A stretch of 64,000 nt of DNA, from the NCBI GenBank assembly GCA_964638035.1, contig CAZWXD010000018.1, positions 3,343 through 67,342 on the forward strand. The letters are read 5' to 3'. Shown here piece after piece: positions 47,738 through 55,491 of the stretch. A program made the position numbers and the translations under genes. Within the stretch, counting starts at the first letter, position 1, and each line of letters starts with the position of its first letter. Under the pieces are notes generated by a model. That model had not been told where the DNA came from, did no database searches, and worked only from the letters and a program-made list of their open reading frames with translations. This DNA is from JAGGAG01 sp964638035 (GTDB lineage Bacteria; Gemmatimonadota; Gemmatimonadetes; Gemmatimonadales; GWC2-71-9).

Positions 47738-48394
47738 CTACCCACCCACCATCACGGCCACCCCAGTTCCCACCAGCGCCAGGGCCCACACCAGGTCAAC
47801 GTTGAACCACACCCGCGTGAGGTGCCGGAGCCCCAGTCGCTCGCAGACCAGCCACGCGATGAGCCCGGTCACCAGCAGGTAGCCCAGCGTATGTGTCCCC
47901 GCCGCCAGCCACGACGCCGCCTGCATCGGTGCGGCCGAAGCCTGCGCCATCCCATGCGCCCCGTGCGCCCCACCCGCCTCGACGCCGGCAACCAGCGGGA
48001 GCACCATGAGCCCGGCGCCATGCCCCGATGCCATCAGGAACGACCACGCCGTGAGCTGGCCCGGCGTCGCACGCATCCCGGTACGGCGTGAATGGCGATG
48101 GCTCCTGAGCCGCCACGCGCCAAGCCCGACCAGTGCGACACCGAGCACCACCTTCACGACGTCGTGCGGCAACGCATTCCCGAGCACCGCCAGCACCGCG
48201 AGGGCGAGGAGCACGGCGAGCGCATGCCCCGCGGCGAGGGGCGGCAGGGCGCGCCACACCGCACGCGCCCCTCCTTCCTGGAACCCGAGCGCCACGGCGA
48301 AGAGCCAGCCCATCGCTGGATTGAGCCCGTGCAGCGCGCCCAGGCCGAGGAGCGCAATCCAGGGGATGGCCTCGACCGGCAGCGCGCCGTTCAC
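47738..48394 (-). CDS. polytopic membrane protein, NicO/TauE-like
   Basis: A 218-residue inner-membrane protein with about six helices. ALLGLGALHGLNPAMGWLFAVALGFQEG near the N-terminus, LAAGHALAVLLALAVL, and FLMASGHGAGLMVLPLV have the GxxHxxxP and GH patterns found in metal-efflux (NicO/RcnA) and sulfite/organosulfur exporter-like membrane families; a specific assignment is not possible. A histidine-rich loop (EAGGAHGAHGMAQ) could bind metal. The GTG start (48394) overlaps the SBP56 gene stop by GTGA, which points to a joint task with that enzyme, such as export of a product. Confidence 0.6.
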   Translation of the reverse strand: MNGALPVEAIPWIALLGLGALHGLNPAMGWLFAVALGFQEGGARAVWRALPPLAAGHALAVLLALAVLAVLGNALPHDVVKVVLGVALVGLGAWRLRSHRHSRRTGMRATPGQLTAWSFLMASGHGAGLMVLPLVAGVEAGGAHGAHGMAQASAAPMQAASWLAAGTHTLGYLLVTGLIAWLVCERLGLRHLTRVWFNVDLVWALALVGTGVAVMVGG

Positions 48395-49800
48395 GAGAAG
48401 CAGAACGAGTCGGACGACGCGTCCCCTCCCTGCAGTCGCACCTGGTGCGGGCGCATGCCGTCGGTGAAATCGACCAGGAAGTCGGGGTCCAGGGCGATCC
48501 CGCCGCCCGGTTGCAGGTCGGCCTTCACCATCCAGCCCTTGATGCCATCAGGGTAGAACTGCGCATCCCACGGTGAATAGAGCGAGTTGGTGAAGTAGAT
48601 GCGCGTTCCGTCCCGGCTCAGTTCCACCATCTGGGGCCCGCCGTTCCTCGCCACCGTCGGCGTGCCCGGGTGGGCCGTCCGCGCGACGATGCCGCCAACC
48701 TGCACCTTCCCGGCCAGCACCGGCGCGAGCGGGTCGCTCACGTCGTACTGCAGCAGCTCCCCGGTGCCCCAGCACGACACGTAGAGGTACCTGTCGTCGA
48801 GGCTCAGGTTGATGTCGCTGACCAGCGGCGGCACCGCGCCAAAACCCTTGAGCAGGGGCGGCAGCAGCGCGGGGTCCGCAGGTACCGCCGGGATCTCGAT
48901 CACCTTCCTGGCCTTCCACTCGCGGCCCTTCCCGTTGCCGGGCTCCAGGTACCAGGTCCAGATCGAGGCCGAGAGGTCCTTGAGCGAGATCACCACGCCG
49001 GCGAACCCGTACGCCTTGCGCGGATCGTGTGCCGGCCGCAGCTCGAGCACCATCTGCTGCTCGGCGCCCAGGTCGATGGCCTGGCGGTGCTTGCCGGTGT
49101 TGAGGTCCCAGACGTGCAGGTGGTGGCCGTACTTCCCGGCGAGGAGCAGTTCGGGGTTGAGGCCCTGGGTCACCATGCTCGGCGTGCCCCACTCGCTGGT
49201 GACCACGGTGTCGTGGCCCAGGTGCCACCAGAAGTCATAGGCCAGCTCCTGGGGACCGCGATCGGCCTCCCACTTCCCCAGGATCTCGAACGTCTCGTGA
49301 TCCAGGCGGAAGATGCCACCGGGGCCGCCACCGTCCGGCGCACCGAGCGCGTTCATGTAGATGGCATCGGTGCCGCAGTGGGTCGTGTGCGGTGCCGCAT
49401 ATCCGGTACGCTCGGCGAGGGTGCTGCCCTCGATCACCTTCACGATCCTGGGCCGGCGCGGATCGGGCTTCGTGTCCAGGACGTGGATGCGGGAGGAATG
49501 GATGCCGGGAACCAGCAGGTAGCGTCGCTCCACATGCGGGTTGGCCTGGTGGCCGCAGAGGTGCGAACTGCACGCATTCCAGCCAAAGTGGTGCAACTCG
49601 TCACCCCGGTTCGGCATGTCCACCCGTCCCAGGAGCTGGCCGTAAGTCGTGGACCCCGGCTTGAGGTCCACCACGCCCATCGCATCGGGCCTGGTCGCGC
49701 TGGGGTCGATGATGGCGACATACGCCAGGTCCTCGCGGGGGGCCTCCATGGCCAGGGAGGGCGAGGGATAGAACGTCGGGTCTGGGCGGAGGGTTGGCAC
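48391..49800 (-). CDS. selenium-binding protein SBP56 family, methanethiol oxidase-like
   Basis: A 469-residue protein of the SBP56/methanethiol oxidase family, which in methylotrophs and humans oxidises methanethiol to formaldehyde, H2S and H2O2. Copper-type histidines are visible in RGDELHHFGWNACSSHLCG near residue 75, then WWHLGHDTVVTSEWGTPSMV near 190, FAGVVISLKDLSASIWTWY near 270, and SDINLSLDDRYLYVSCWGTGELLQYDV near 330; the C-terminal GMRPHQVRLQGGD is conserved. The CSSHLC pair replaces the selenium/cysteine site. GTG 49800 is preceded by GGGAGGCC. Coupled to the membrane protein downstream. Confidence 0.9.
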   Translation of the reverse strand: MPTLRPDPTFYPSPSLAMEAPREDLAYVAIIDPSATRPDAMGVVDLKPGSTTYGQLLGRVDMPNRGDELHHFGWNACSSHLCGHQANPHVERRYLLVPGIHSSRIHVLDTKPDPRRPRIVKVIEGSTLAERTGYAAPHTTHCGTDAIYMNALGAPDGGGPGGIFRLDHETFEILGKWEADRGPQELAYDFWWHLGHDTVVTSEWGTPSMVTQGLNPELLLAGKYGHHLHVWDLNTGKHRQAIDLGAEQQMVLELRPAHDPRKAYGFAGVVISLKDLSASIWTWYLEPGNGKGREWKARKVIEIPAVPADPALLPPLLKGFGAVPPLVSDINLSLDDRYLYVSCWGTGELLQYDVSDPLAPVLAGKVQVGGIVARTAHPGTPTVARNGGPQMVELSRDGTRIYFTNSLYSPWDAQFYPDGIKGWMVKADLQPGGGIALDPDFLVDFTDGMRPHQVRLQGGDASSDSFCFS

Positions 49801-49918
49801 ATGGCCTCCCGGGTGCAGGGTCCTTGGGAAATAGGCTCTCGAGGAGGAGTGCGCGAGATGTGGCCGAAAGCGGACATCGGGCCAGGGCATCAGCGCCCGG
49901 GATGCCGCCTGGATCCGC

Positions 49919-51154
49919 TCAGGTAATGCGCGGCAGGTACTGGCCCGTGAGGAGCCTGGCGAGGACCAGCACCGTCCAGCAGAGCACCGGCAACGCAGGA
50001 ACCCGGCGGTCGGCCTCCGCCACCAGCTCGCGCAGGCGTGGCCAGGCACGGAGGGACACGACGATGCCCAGTGCCGCCAGCGCGTAGTTGGGCGAGAACA
50101 GGTAACGCTCGGCGTACCGGCTGGCCGGCGCCAGCATCAGCACCGTCGAGGCTGCGAAGGCGAGCACGAACAGCAGCCCGCGGCGCGCGGTTCCGGGCAG
50201 TGAGTCCCACTGTGTGCGCCAGGTCCGTCGAACGCGCACGGCCACGGCCACGAGGGCGATGGTCCAGGGGGCGGGATGCCACAGCATCCGCAGGGTGTAG
50301 AAGCCCAGGTGGTGCAGGATGACCGACTGGTCCCGGGGGGTCGTGCCGCCCAGCTTGAGCGGCCCGAGCTGCCGTGCCCAGTAGCCACCCCAGAAGCTCT
50401 CGCCGGTGACGTGCCGGTAGGCGACCTCATAGGCCCAGCACATCAAGAAAACGGCCGCAGCACTCGCCACGACGACGGCGACCACGCGGGCGGCCGATCC
50501 CTTCACGCCGCGCGGGTTGAGCACGATCCACCAGCCGACGGCCAGCAGCGGGATCGCCACGAACACGCCCTTCACCAGCACGGCAGCACAGAGCGCAAGC
50601 GGCGTCACCCAGACCCAGTGCCATGACCGGCGGGCAGCATCGATGCCGATGAGCGCCACGAGCAGGCACACCAGCATCGGGTACTCGTGGTTGGACCTGA
50701 CGCGGAAGATGAACGCCAGCGGGATGAACTGCAGGAGGACCAGCGCCGCACGTGCATCGGAGGGCCCGGTGAGGCGGGCCACAAGCCAGGCGACCAGGAG
50801 GATCGACGCGAGTCCGGCAGCCAGGCCGATGACGTAGGCAGCCTGTGACGCCGGAATGCCGAGGGCGCCCAGCACCGTGGCGGGAAGGAGGATGCCGACA
50901 GGATGCTCCCGGAACAGGCCCTGGTGCCCCCAGTGGCCCCACCACTCCGGGGCGATCCAGTGCGCCACGGGGCCATCGGCGAGGCGGGCCGCGAGCGCCG
51001 CGTAGAGTGCGGAGTCGGGGTCGCGGCTGGTGAACCCCGTCACCACGAGCACGAGCGACAGGGCGAGGAAGCAGCCCGTCCACAGCACGACCTCGCGACG
51101 CGACAGCATCCCGTCCACGGGAGCATGTCCCGGCCCGGGCGACGGCACGCTCAC
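49919..51154 (-). CDS. glycosyltransferase family 39/ArnT-like membrane protein
   Basis: A 411-residue protein with about ten membrane helices; the first extracytoplasmic loop has the conserved acidic motif FTSRDPDSALYAALAARLADG (residues 35-55; the DxD-type catalytic residues of GT-C enzymes), followed by EWWGHWGHQGLFREHPVG. The rest is hydrophobic. Such enzymes transfer sugars from polyprenyl-phosphate donors onto lipids or proteins. The start overlaps the GNAT gene stop (GTGA at 51151-51154). Acceptor unknown. Confidence 0.78.
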   Translation of the reverse strand: MSVPSPGPGHAPVDGMLSRREVVLWTGCFLALSLVLVVTGFTSRDPDSALYAALAARLADGPVAHWIAPEWWGHWGHQGLFREHPVGILLPATVLGALGIPASQAAYVIGLAAGLASILLVAWLVARLTGPSDARAALVLLQFIPLAFIFRVRSNHEYPMLVCLLVALIGIDAARRSWHWVWVTPLALCAAVLVKGVFVAIPLLAVGWWIVLNPRGVKGSAARVVAVVVASAAAVFLMCWAYEVAYRHVTGESFWGGYWARQLGPLKLGGTTPRDQSVILHHLGFYTLRMLWHPAPWTIALVAVAVRVRRTWRTQWDSLPGTARRGLLFVLAFAASTVLMLAPASRYAERYLFSPNYALAALGIVVSLRAWPRLRELVAEADRRVPALPVLCWTVLVLARLLTGQYLPRIT

Positions 51155-51939
51155 GGCACCCTCCGGTAGTGTGCGCGATGGTAGGCCAGGCGGAATCCCG
51201 CCCGGAAATAGTTCCGCTGCGACGTGCCACCGGGCTCCACCTCGGCCGCGAGGAGCATCGCTGGCGGCACACCCACGCTCCGCGCGGCGATGAGCGCTGC
51301 CTGTGCGCCCCGGCCCCGTGCGTGCGCAAGCGTCCCGTCTCCCCCGAGCACCTGGATCCCCGCGGCGGGCACACGCTGGGCGCCGGCGATCCACGCGCCC
51401 GCCGCATCGCGCACGCCGAGCAGCTGGGCACCCGACAGGTGTGCCGACACGAGGCAGAGCATGCGCCACGTGGCATCGTCCGGCAACTCGAAGGCCTGGC
51501 GCATGAGTTCCGGCCATTCCTCAGCGGGCACCTTCTCCACCGGCAGGCCCCCGGCAGCAGCCCGGACGTGTCCCGCCTCCTGCGTCACCACGTCCTCGCC
51601 GCCAGCGACCCGGTAGCCGCGATCCAGCAGGAGTGCCGTGGTGGCCGGCGTGAGCCACGGCGCCGCCTCAATCGTCACCTCCGCCACGCCGTGCGAGTCG
51701 AAGAATCCCTCGACGCGGTCGAGTTCACTCGACGTGATCACCGGTCCGGCGCCCTTCGCCGTCGTGAGGGGTGAGCCCACACCAGTGAACGCGGCCGTGC
51801 CTCCGGCGAAGGGGATCGAGTCCGCGGAGGCTCCCGGCACCACGCGCCGCCATGTGCCCACGTATTCCAGGAGGTTGGCGGCCGCCGCGCGCTCCAGTCG
51901 CGCCACGTCGTGTGCAGTGTCAGTCACGTGTCCTGCCAT
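51151..51939 (-). CDS. GNAT-family N-acetyltransferase
   Basis: A 262-residue protein with a C-terminal GNAT fold: GDGTLAHARGRGAQAALIAARSVGV near residue 205 is the acetyl-CoA pyrophosphate loop (the R/Q-x-x-G-x-G/A motif, here R-G-R-G-A), and YFRAGFRLAYHRAHYRRV closes it with the conserved Arg-Asn pattern (GTSQRNYFRAGF). The N-terminal half resembles the dual-GNAT arrangement. Substrate unknown. ATG 51939 is preceded by GGAG at a proper distance. It overlaps the glycosyltransferase start, so both are co-translated; modification of a glycan or lipid could be a shared theme. Confidence 0.83.
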   Translation of the reverse strand: MAGHVTDTAHDVARLERAAAANLLEYVGTWRRVVPGASADSIPFAGGTAAFTGVGSPLTTAKGAGPVITSSELDRVEGFFDSHGVAEVTIEAAPWLTPATTALLLDRGYRVAGGEDVVTQEAGHVRAAAGGLPVEKVPAEEWPELMRQAFELPDDATWRMLCLVSAHLSGAQLLGVRDAAGAWIAGAQRVPAAGIQVLGGDGTLAHARGRGAQAALIAARSVGVPPAMLLAAEVEPGGTSQRNYFRAGFRLAYHRAHYRRVP

Positions 51940-51974
51940 CAGTACTCCATCCTTCCGCTGGTCCCCACGCCAGG

Positions 51975-52568
51975 CTACACCGGACCCGTTCCCGCCTGGC
52001 CCGATGAGGGGTGCCCCACGACCGGCACCTCGTACCGCAACTCCGCGAAGTCTCCTCCCAGGGGCCTCGCTGACACGAGCCGGAGGGAAGGCTGGACAAT
52101 GGCCCGCGGGAGGAGGGGCTTTCCCGCACCGAGGGTGACGGAACCGACCTGCACGATGATCTCGTCCAGCAGGCCCTGGTCGTGGAACTGGCCCACGAGG
52201 TCCCCGCCGCCCACGAGCCACACGTTGCGGCCTCCAGCCGCTCGAACCATCGCTTCGTGCACGGGCCGCACGTCGCCCCTGGCCCAGCGGATGTCGGCGC
52301 CCGGCACTGCGGGAAGGGTACGTGACGTGAAGACCCACGTGGGCTGCTCGTAGGGCCAGGGCTGCGGGTCCCGGGCCTCGGGACCAACGGCATTCCGCAC
52401 CACCCATTCATAGGTGGCCGAGCCCATCGCGATGGCACCGACGTCCCTGATGAACCCGGCGTAGCTCGGCTCCGTCGGCGCCTTCAGCGCGTGGAGCCAG
52501 TCAAGCGAGTCATCGGTCGTGGCGATGAACCCGTCCAGGCTCACGGCGGTGTAGTACTGGGTCTTCAT
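51975..52568 (-). CDS. dihydrofolate reductase/RibD C-terminal domain family protein
   Basis: A 197-residue protein of the RibD-C/DHFR-like fold: KTQYYTAVSLDGFIATTDDSLDWL at the N-terminus, VGAIAMGSATYEWV for the cofactor loop, PTWVFTSRTLPAV, then NVWLVGGGDLVGQFHDQGLLDEIIVQVGSVTLGAGKPLLP with the NADPH-binding GGG motif. Such stand-alone proteins are NADPH reductases of unknown substrate, sometimes related to deaminated pyrimidines. It sits between the GNAT gene and nirK. Confidence 0.85.
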   Translation of the reverse strand: MKTQYYTAVSLDGFIATTDDSLDWLHALKAPTEPSYAGFIRDVGAIAMGSATYEWVVRNAVGPEARDPQPWPYEQPTWVFTSRTLPAVPGADIRWARGDVRPVHEAMVRAAGGRNVWLVGGGDLVGQFHDQGLLDEIIVQVGSVTLGAGKPLLPRAIVQPSLRLVSARPLGGDFAELRYEVPVVGHPSSGQAGTGPV

Positions 52569-52581
52569 GCCCCGCTCACTG

Positions 52582-53607
52582 TCAGTGGCTCATCGTGCCG
52601 GTGACCGCACCGGCCTGGAAGACCCCCACGGCTCCCTTGGTCGCATCGGCGAATGCATGCGACACGAAGGGGTAGAGGCCCTGCTCCACCAGGCGCAGCT
52701 CGAAGACGGCGCCGCCGCCCACCGGAACGTCCCAGGTCTGCATCCCGGTGAACCCGGCGCCAAACCCGTCGGGGAGGACCCGGTCGAACACCCCACCCAC
52801 GACGTGGAAGGAACTGTTGCGGTTGGGCCCCGCATTGACCAGGAAGATCCGCAGCGGCTCCCCGGGGGACACCGCGATCGGGTGCGTCGAGTAGCGGGCG
52901 GCATACCCGTTGAAGACGACATAGTCTGGGGATGCGTTGAGCAGCTTGCCCCAGTCCATCATGTGGATGGAGTCAGGGCCTGTCGCGGGCGCCATGTAGT
53001 ACTCGCTCTGTACGATGACGAACTCGCGCGCCCTGGGGCGCGGCGTGCGCGGGTCGACAATCAGTGCCCCATACATGCCATTGCCGATGTGGGCGGCCAC
53101 CGGTGCCGTCCCGCAGTGGTACATGAAGGCCCCGGGCACCCGCGCGATGAAGCGGAACTGGATGCTGTCACCCGGCATCACGTTCCGGTAGGCGCGGTCC
53201 GGTGCGATCTCCGCCGCATGGAAGTCCATGGAGTGGGGCATGGACGAGCCGTTCACCAGGGTGAAGTCGAGCGTGTCGCCCACCCGGAGCCGCAGGGTGG
53301 GGCCCGGCACCATCGAGTCGAATGTCCATGCATCATAGATGACGCCCGGCGCCACCTCGTGGGGCACGTGTGCCGCCACGAAGCGCACCCGCTGGTGGCG
53401 CACCGCCGGAGGGGGTGGGGCGTCCGCGGCGCGATCGTAGGCCGTCGGGACCTTGCCGATGGCCGCCTCCCCGTGGGACACGTCCGATGCCGGGGTCGCA
53501 GGCGGCTGCTTCACCACCTGCTGCGTGGGCTTCGCGGCCGGCGGTGCGGGTCGCGCACAGGCCATGAGCGCAGCGCACAGGACGGCGACGGCCGTTCGGA
53601 AAGGCAT
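52582..53607 (-). CDS. nirK: copper-containing nitrite reductase (NirK) or related two-domain copper oxidase
   Basis: A 341-residue exported protein with two cupredoxin domains, matching NirK, which reduces nitrite to NO. Signal/lipobox: LCAALMACARP, so it is a lipoprotein. Domain 1: SSMPHSMDFHAAEIA (type 1 and type 2 copper histidines and the catalytic-type Asp of MDFHAA), GAFMYHCGTAPVAAHIGNGMYGALIVDP (type 1 Cys and His, type 2 His in YHC). Domain 2: SSFHVVGGVFDRV and YPFVSHAFADATKG supply the remaining histidines. All expected ligands are visible, although order was judged by eye. ATG 53607 with GAGGGAA upstream. Located next to the cox operon; a role as denitrification step or as multicopper oxidase with another substrate remain open. 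Confidence 0.82.
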   Translation of the reverse strand: MPFRTAVAVLCAALMACARPAPPAAKPTQQVVKQPPATPASDVSHGEAAIGKVPTAYDRAADAPPPPAVRHQRVRFVAAHVPHEVAPGVIYDAWTFDSMVPGPTLRLRVGDTLDFTLVNGSSMPHSMDFHAAEIAPDRAYRNVMPGDSIQFRFIARVPGAFMYHCGTAPVAAHIGNGMYGALIVDPRTPRPRAREFVIVQSEYYMAPATGPDSIHMMDWGKLLNASPDYVVFNGYAARYSTHPIAVSPGEPLRIFLVNAGPNRNSSFHVVGGVFDRVLPDGFGAGFTGMQTWDVPVGGGAVFELRLVEQGLYPFVSHAFADATKGAVGVFQAGAVTGTMSH

Positions 53608-53654
53608 GGAGTTCCCTCGGGTGTCAGGAGAGGTGATGTGGTGCGCGGCCGCTG

Positions 53655-54239
53655 TCAGCCGTGCCGATCCTGCAATGACGACTCGATGCGCCGGTCGGGG
53701 ACCAGCCACATGAGGGCGACGGCAGCGTACAGTGCCTGCGCCACCCAGGGTCGCCAGAACGAGAGGAGGATGGCGGTCGCATACAGCACCGGGGAGAGCA
53801 CGCCCTTCCAGTCAGCGCCGAGCGCAGCCTGGAGTCGTGAGGCCGGGCCCTGCGAGCGGACGATGACCTGCTGGAGGATCATCCACGCAACGGCGGCCGC
53901 CATGAGGACTGCGCCGTACAGTGCGGAGGGGACGGCCGCGAAATGGTTCTCCCCCATCCACGCGGTCACGAAGGGGAACAGCGACAGCCAGAAGAGCAGG
54001 TGCAGGTTGGCCCAGAGCATGCCGCCGGTCACGCGGGTGACCGCGTGGAGCAGGTGGTGGTGGTTGTTCCAGTAGATGCCGACATACACGAAGCTCAGCA
54101 CGTAGGTCATGAGCTTTGGGGCGAGCGGGGCGAGTGTCGCCAGGCTGTCCCCGTGCGGCGCCCGCAACTCGAGCACCATGATCGTGATGATGATGGCGAG
54201 GACCCCGTCACTGAATGCCTCGAGCCGGTTCCTGCCCAT
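53655..54239 (-). CDS. TMEM175-family (DUF1211) potassium channel-like protein
   Basis: A 194-residue protein with a single six-helix TMEM175 repeat. The signature RLEAFSDGVLAIIITIMVLELR is at residues 5-26, followed by five more helices (YVLSFVYVGIYWNNHHHLLHAV, LLFWLSLFPFVTAWMG, ALYGAVLMAAAVAWMILQQ). Two such units in bacteria form tetrameric potassium-selective channels. The WNNHHHLLHA segment is also typical. It lies between nirK and the cox operon, on the same strand. Confidence 0.88.
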   Translation of the reverse strand: MGRNRLEAFSDGVLAIIITIMVLELRAPHGDSLATLAPLAPKLMTYVLSFVYVGIYWNNHHHLLHAVTRVTGGMLWANLHLLFWLSLFPFVTAWMGENHFAAVPSALYGAVLMAAAVAWMILQQVIVRSQGPASRLQAALGADWKGVLSPVLYATAILLSFWRPWVAQALYAAVALMWLVPDRRIESSLQDRHG

Positions 54240-54250
54240 GGTGCCCCCGC

Positions 54251-54877
54251 TCAGCGAAAGGATTCCCCCGGCACGTCATGCGGGAGCGCTTGCCGCGGCT
54301 GCATGCCCCCATCCACCGCGACGTGGCCCCACACCAGCTTCCAACCCAGGAACAGGCAGAGCACCACGCCGATCGCCAGCAGGGCCCTGCCCACCTGCTG
54401 CTGGTCACCCAGAAGGTAGTTGGCGCAGAGTCGCTCGGGCGACACGAGGTAGACCCAGCCGAGCCGGAACGCCGTCGCCGTGGCCTCGACGAGGAGCACG
54501 CCGCGCACCACGAACCCCGCGACCGGCCAGCTGAGCGCCAGGGGAAGGCCCACCAGCAGTGGCACGCTGGTGAACTTCGCCGCCTCGACCCAGGACACGG
54601 TGAGCGCCGCGTCCAGCGCGCGCGGCAGCATCCACACCATGGCCACCAGCGATGCGAGCAGGAGCCCGCTGATGCCGGCCCGGTTCCATGGCGCCAGCGC
54701 CAGCGCCGCGCGCCGGGGCACGAGCGGGCCCAGCCACCAGCCAGCCAGGGCCAGCAGGGGAACCTGCACCAGCATGTGCAGCACCATCGTCCCCTCGAGG
54801 ACGTGGCGCACCGGGGCGAGCAGGAGCAGCAGCCAGATCGCCAGGCCGGGCACGGTCCTGCGACCCGGGGTGCTCAT
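54251..54877 (-). CDS. membrane protein in the cytochrome oxidase operon
   Basis: A 208-residue protein with about six hydrophobic helices (LAIWLLLLLAPV, MVLHMLVQVPLLALAGWWLG, GLLLASLVAMVWMLP, VPLLVGLPLALSWPVAGFVVRGV, ALLAIGVVLCLFLGWKLVWG). Histidines in RHVLEG and LHMLVQ lie at helix ends. I do not recognise a named family, although its position after sco and the histidine placement resemble CtaG/caa3-type assembly proteins. ATG 54877 overlaps the sco stop (ATGA), so it is co-translated. Confidence 0.6.
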   Translation of the reverse strand: MSTPGRRTVPGLAIWLLLLLAPVRHVLEGTMVLHMLVQVPLLALAGWWLGPLVPRRAALALAPWNRAGISGLLLASLVAMVWMLPRALDAALTVSWVEAAKFTSVPLLVGLPLALSWPVAGFVVRGVLLVEATATAFRLGWVYLVSPERLCANYLLGDQQQVGRALLAIGVVLCLFLGWKLVWGHVAVDGGMQPRQALPHDVPGESFR

Positions 54878-55491
54878 TGCCCCAGCCGCCCCAGGACGTA
54901 CCGTGCGGCCTCTTCCGTGGCATCCCAGTCCATGATCGCCACCAGGCGCCCGGCAGGATCCACCGCCGCGATGGCGGCGTTGTGCACGTACCCGCCCATC
55001 CCGTCGGGAACGGCCGTCACGCCGAACGCGCGCATCAGGGCGGCGAGGCCCTCGTCACTGGTGGGCCGGGCCGCGATCCATCCCGCACCACGGTCCCTCG
55101 ACCGCGCCTGGTAGGCGGCCAGCTCGTCGGGTCCGTCGTGTGCCGGGTCGAAGCTGATGCTGAGCAGCACCACCTGCCCGTCGGCAATGGGCCCTGCCAG
55201 GCGATCCTGCAGCCCGGCGAACGCGCTTCCCTGCACCGAGCAGAAGGTCAGGCAGCGTGTGTAGACGAAGTCCGCGAGGATCCAGCGACCCTGCAGGCTG
55301 GCCAGGCTGGTCACCTGGCCGGCCGCGGTCTCGAGTGGAACAGGGGGGAGCGCGCGGGGATGCGCGCGCACCTCGAGGCGGCGCGCGGATTCGGTGGTGA
55401 AGGCCTGGAACCTGTCCGTGGCAGCGGAGAGCACGGCGCCCCCCGCCGCCAGGATCGCGATGCTAGCCAGTGACGTTCGAAGCGCCGACAC
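54874..55491 (-). CDS. SCO1/SenC family copper chaperone for cytochrome oxidase
   Basis: A 205-residue thioredoxin-fold protein that delivers copper to the CuA site. The CxxxC motif is FVYTRCLTFCSVQG near residue 80 and the copper-binding histidine is in GGYVHNAAIAAVD near residue 165. VPDGMGGY precedes it as usual. Residues 1-22 form a membrane anchor. GTG 55491 is the start; it overlaps the coxA 3-prime end by 29 bases. Serves the CoxB/CoxA pair upstream. Confidence 0.9.
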   Translation of the reverse strand: MSALRTSLASIAILAAGGAVLSAATDRFQAFTTESARRLEVRAHPRALPPVPLETAAGQVTSLASLQGRWILADFVYTRCLTFCSVQGSAFAGLQDRLAGPIADGQVVLLSISFDPAHDGPDELAAYQARSRDRGAGWIAARPTSDEGLAALMRAFGVTAVPDGMGGYVHNAAIAAVDPAGRLVAIMDWDATEEAARYVLGRLGQ

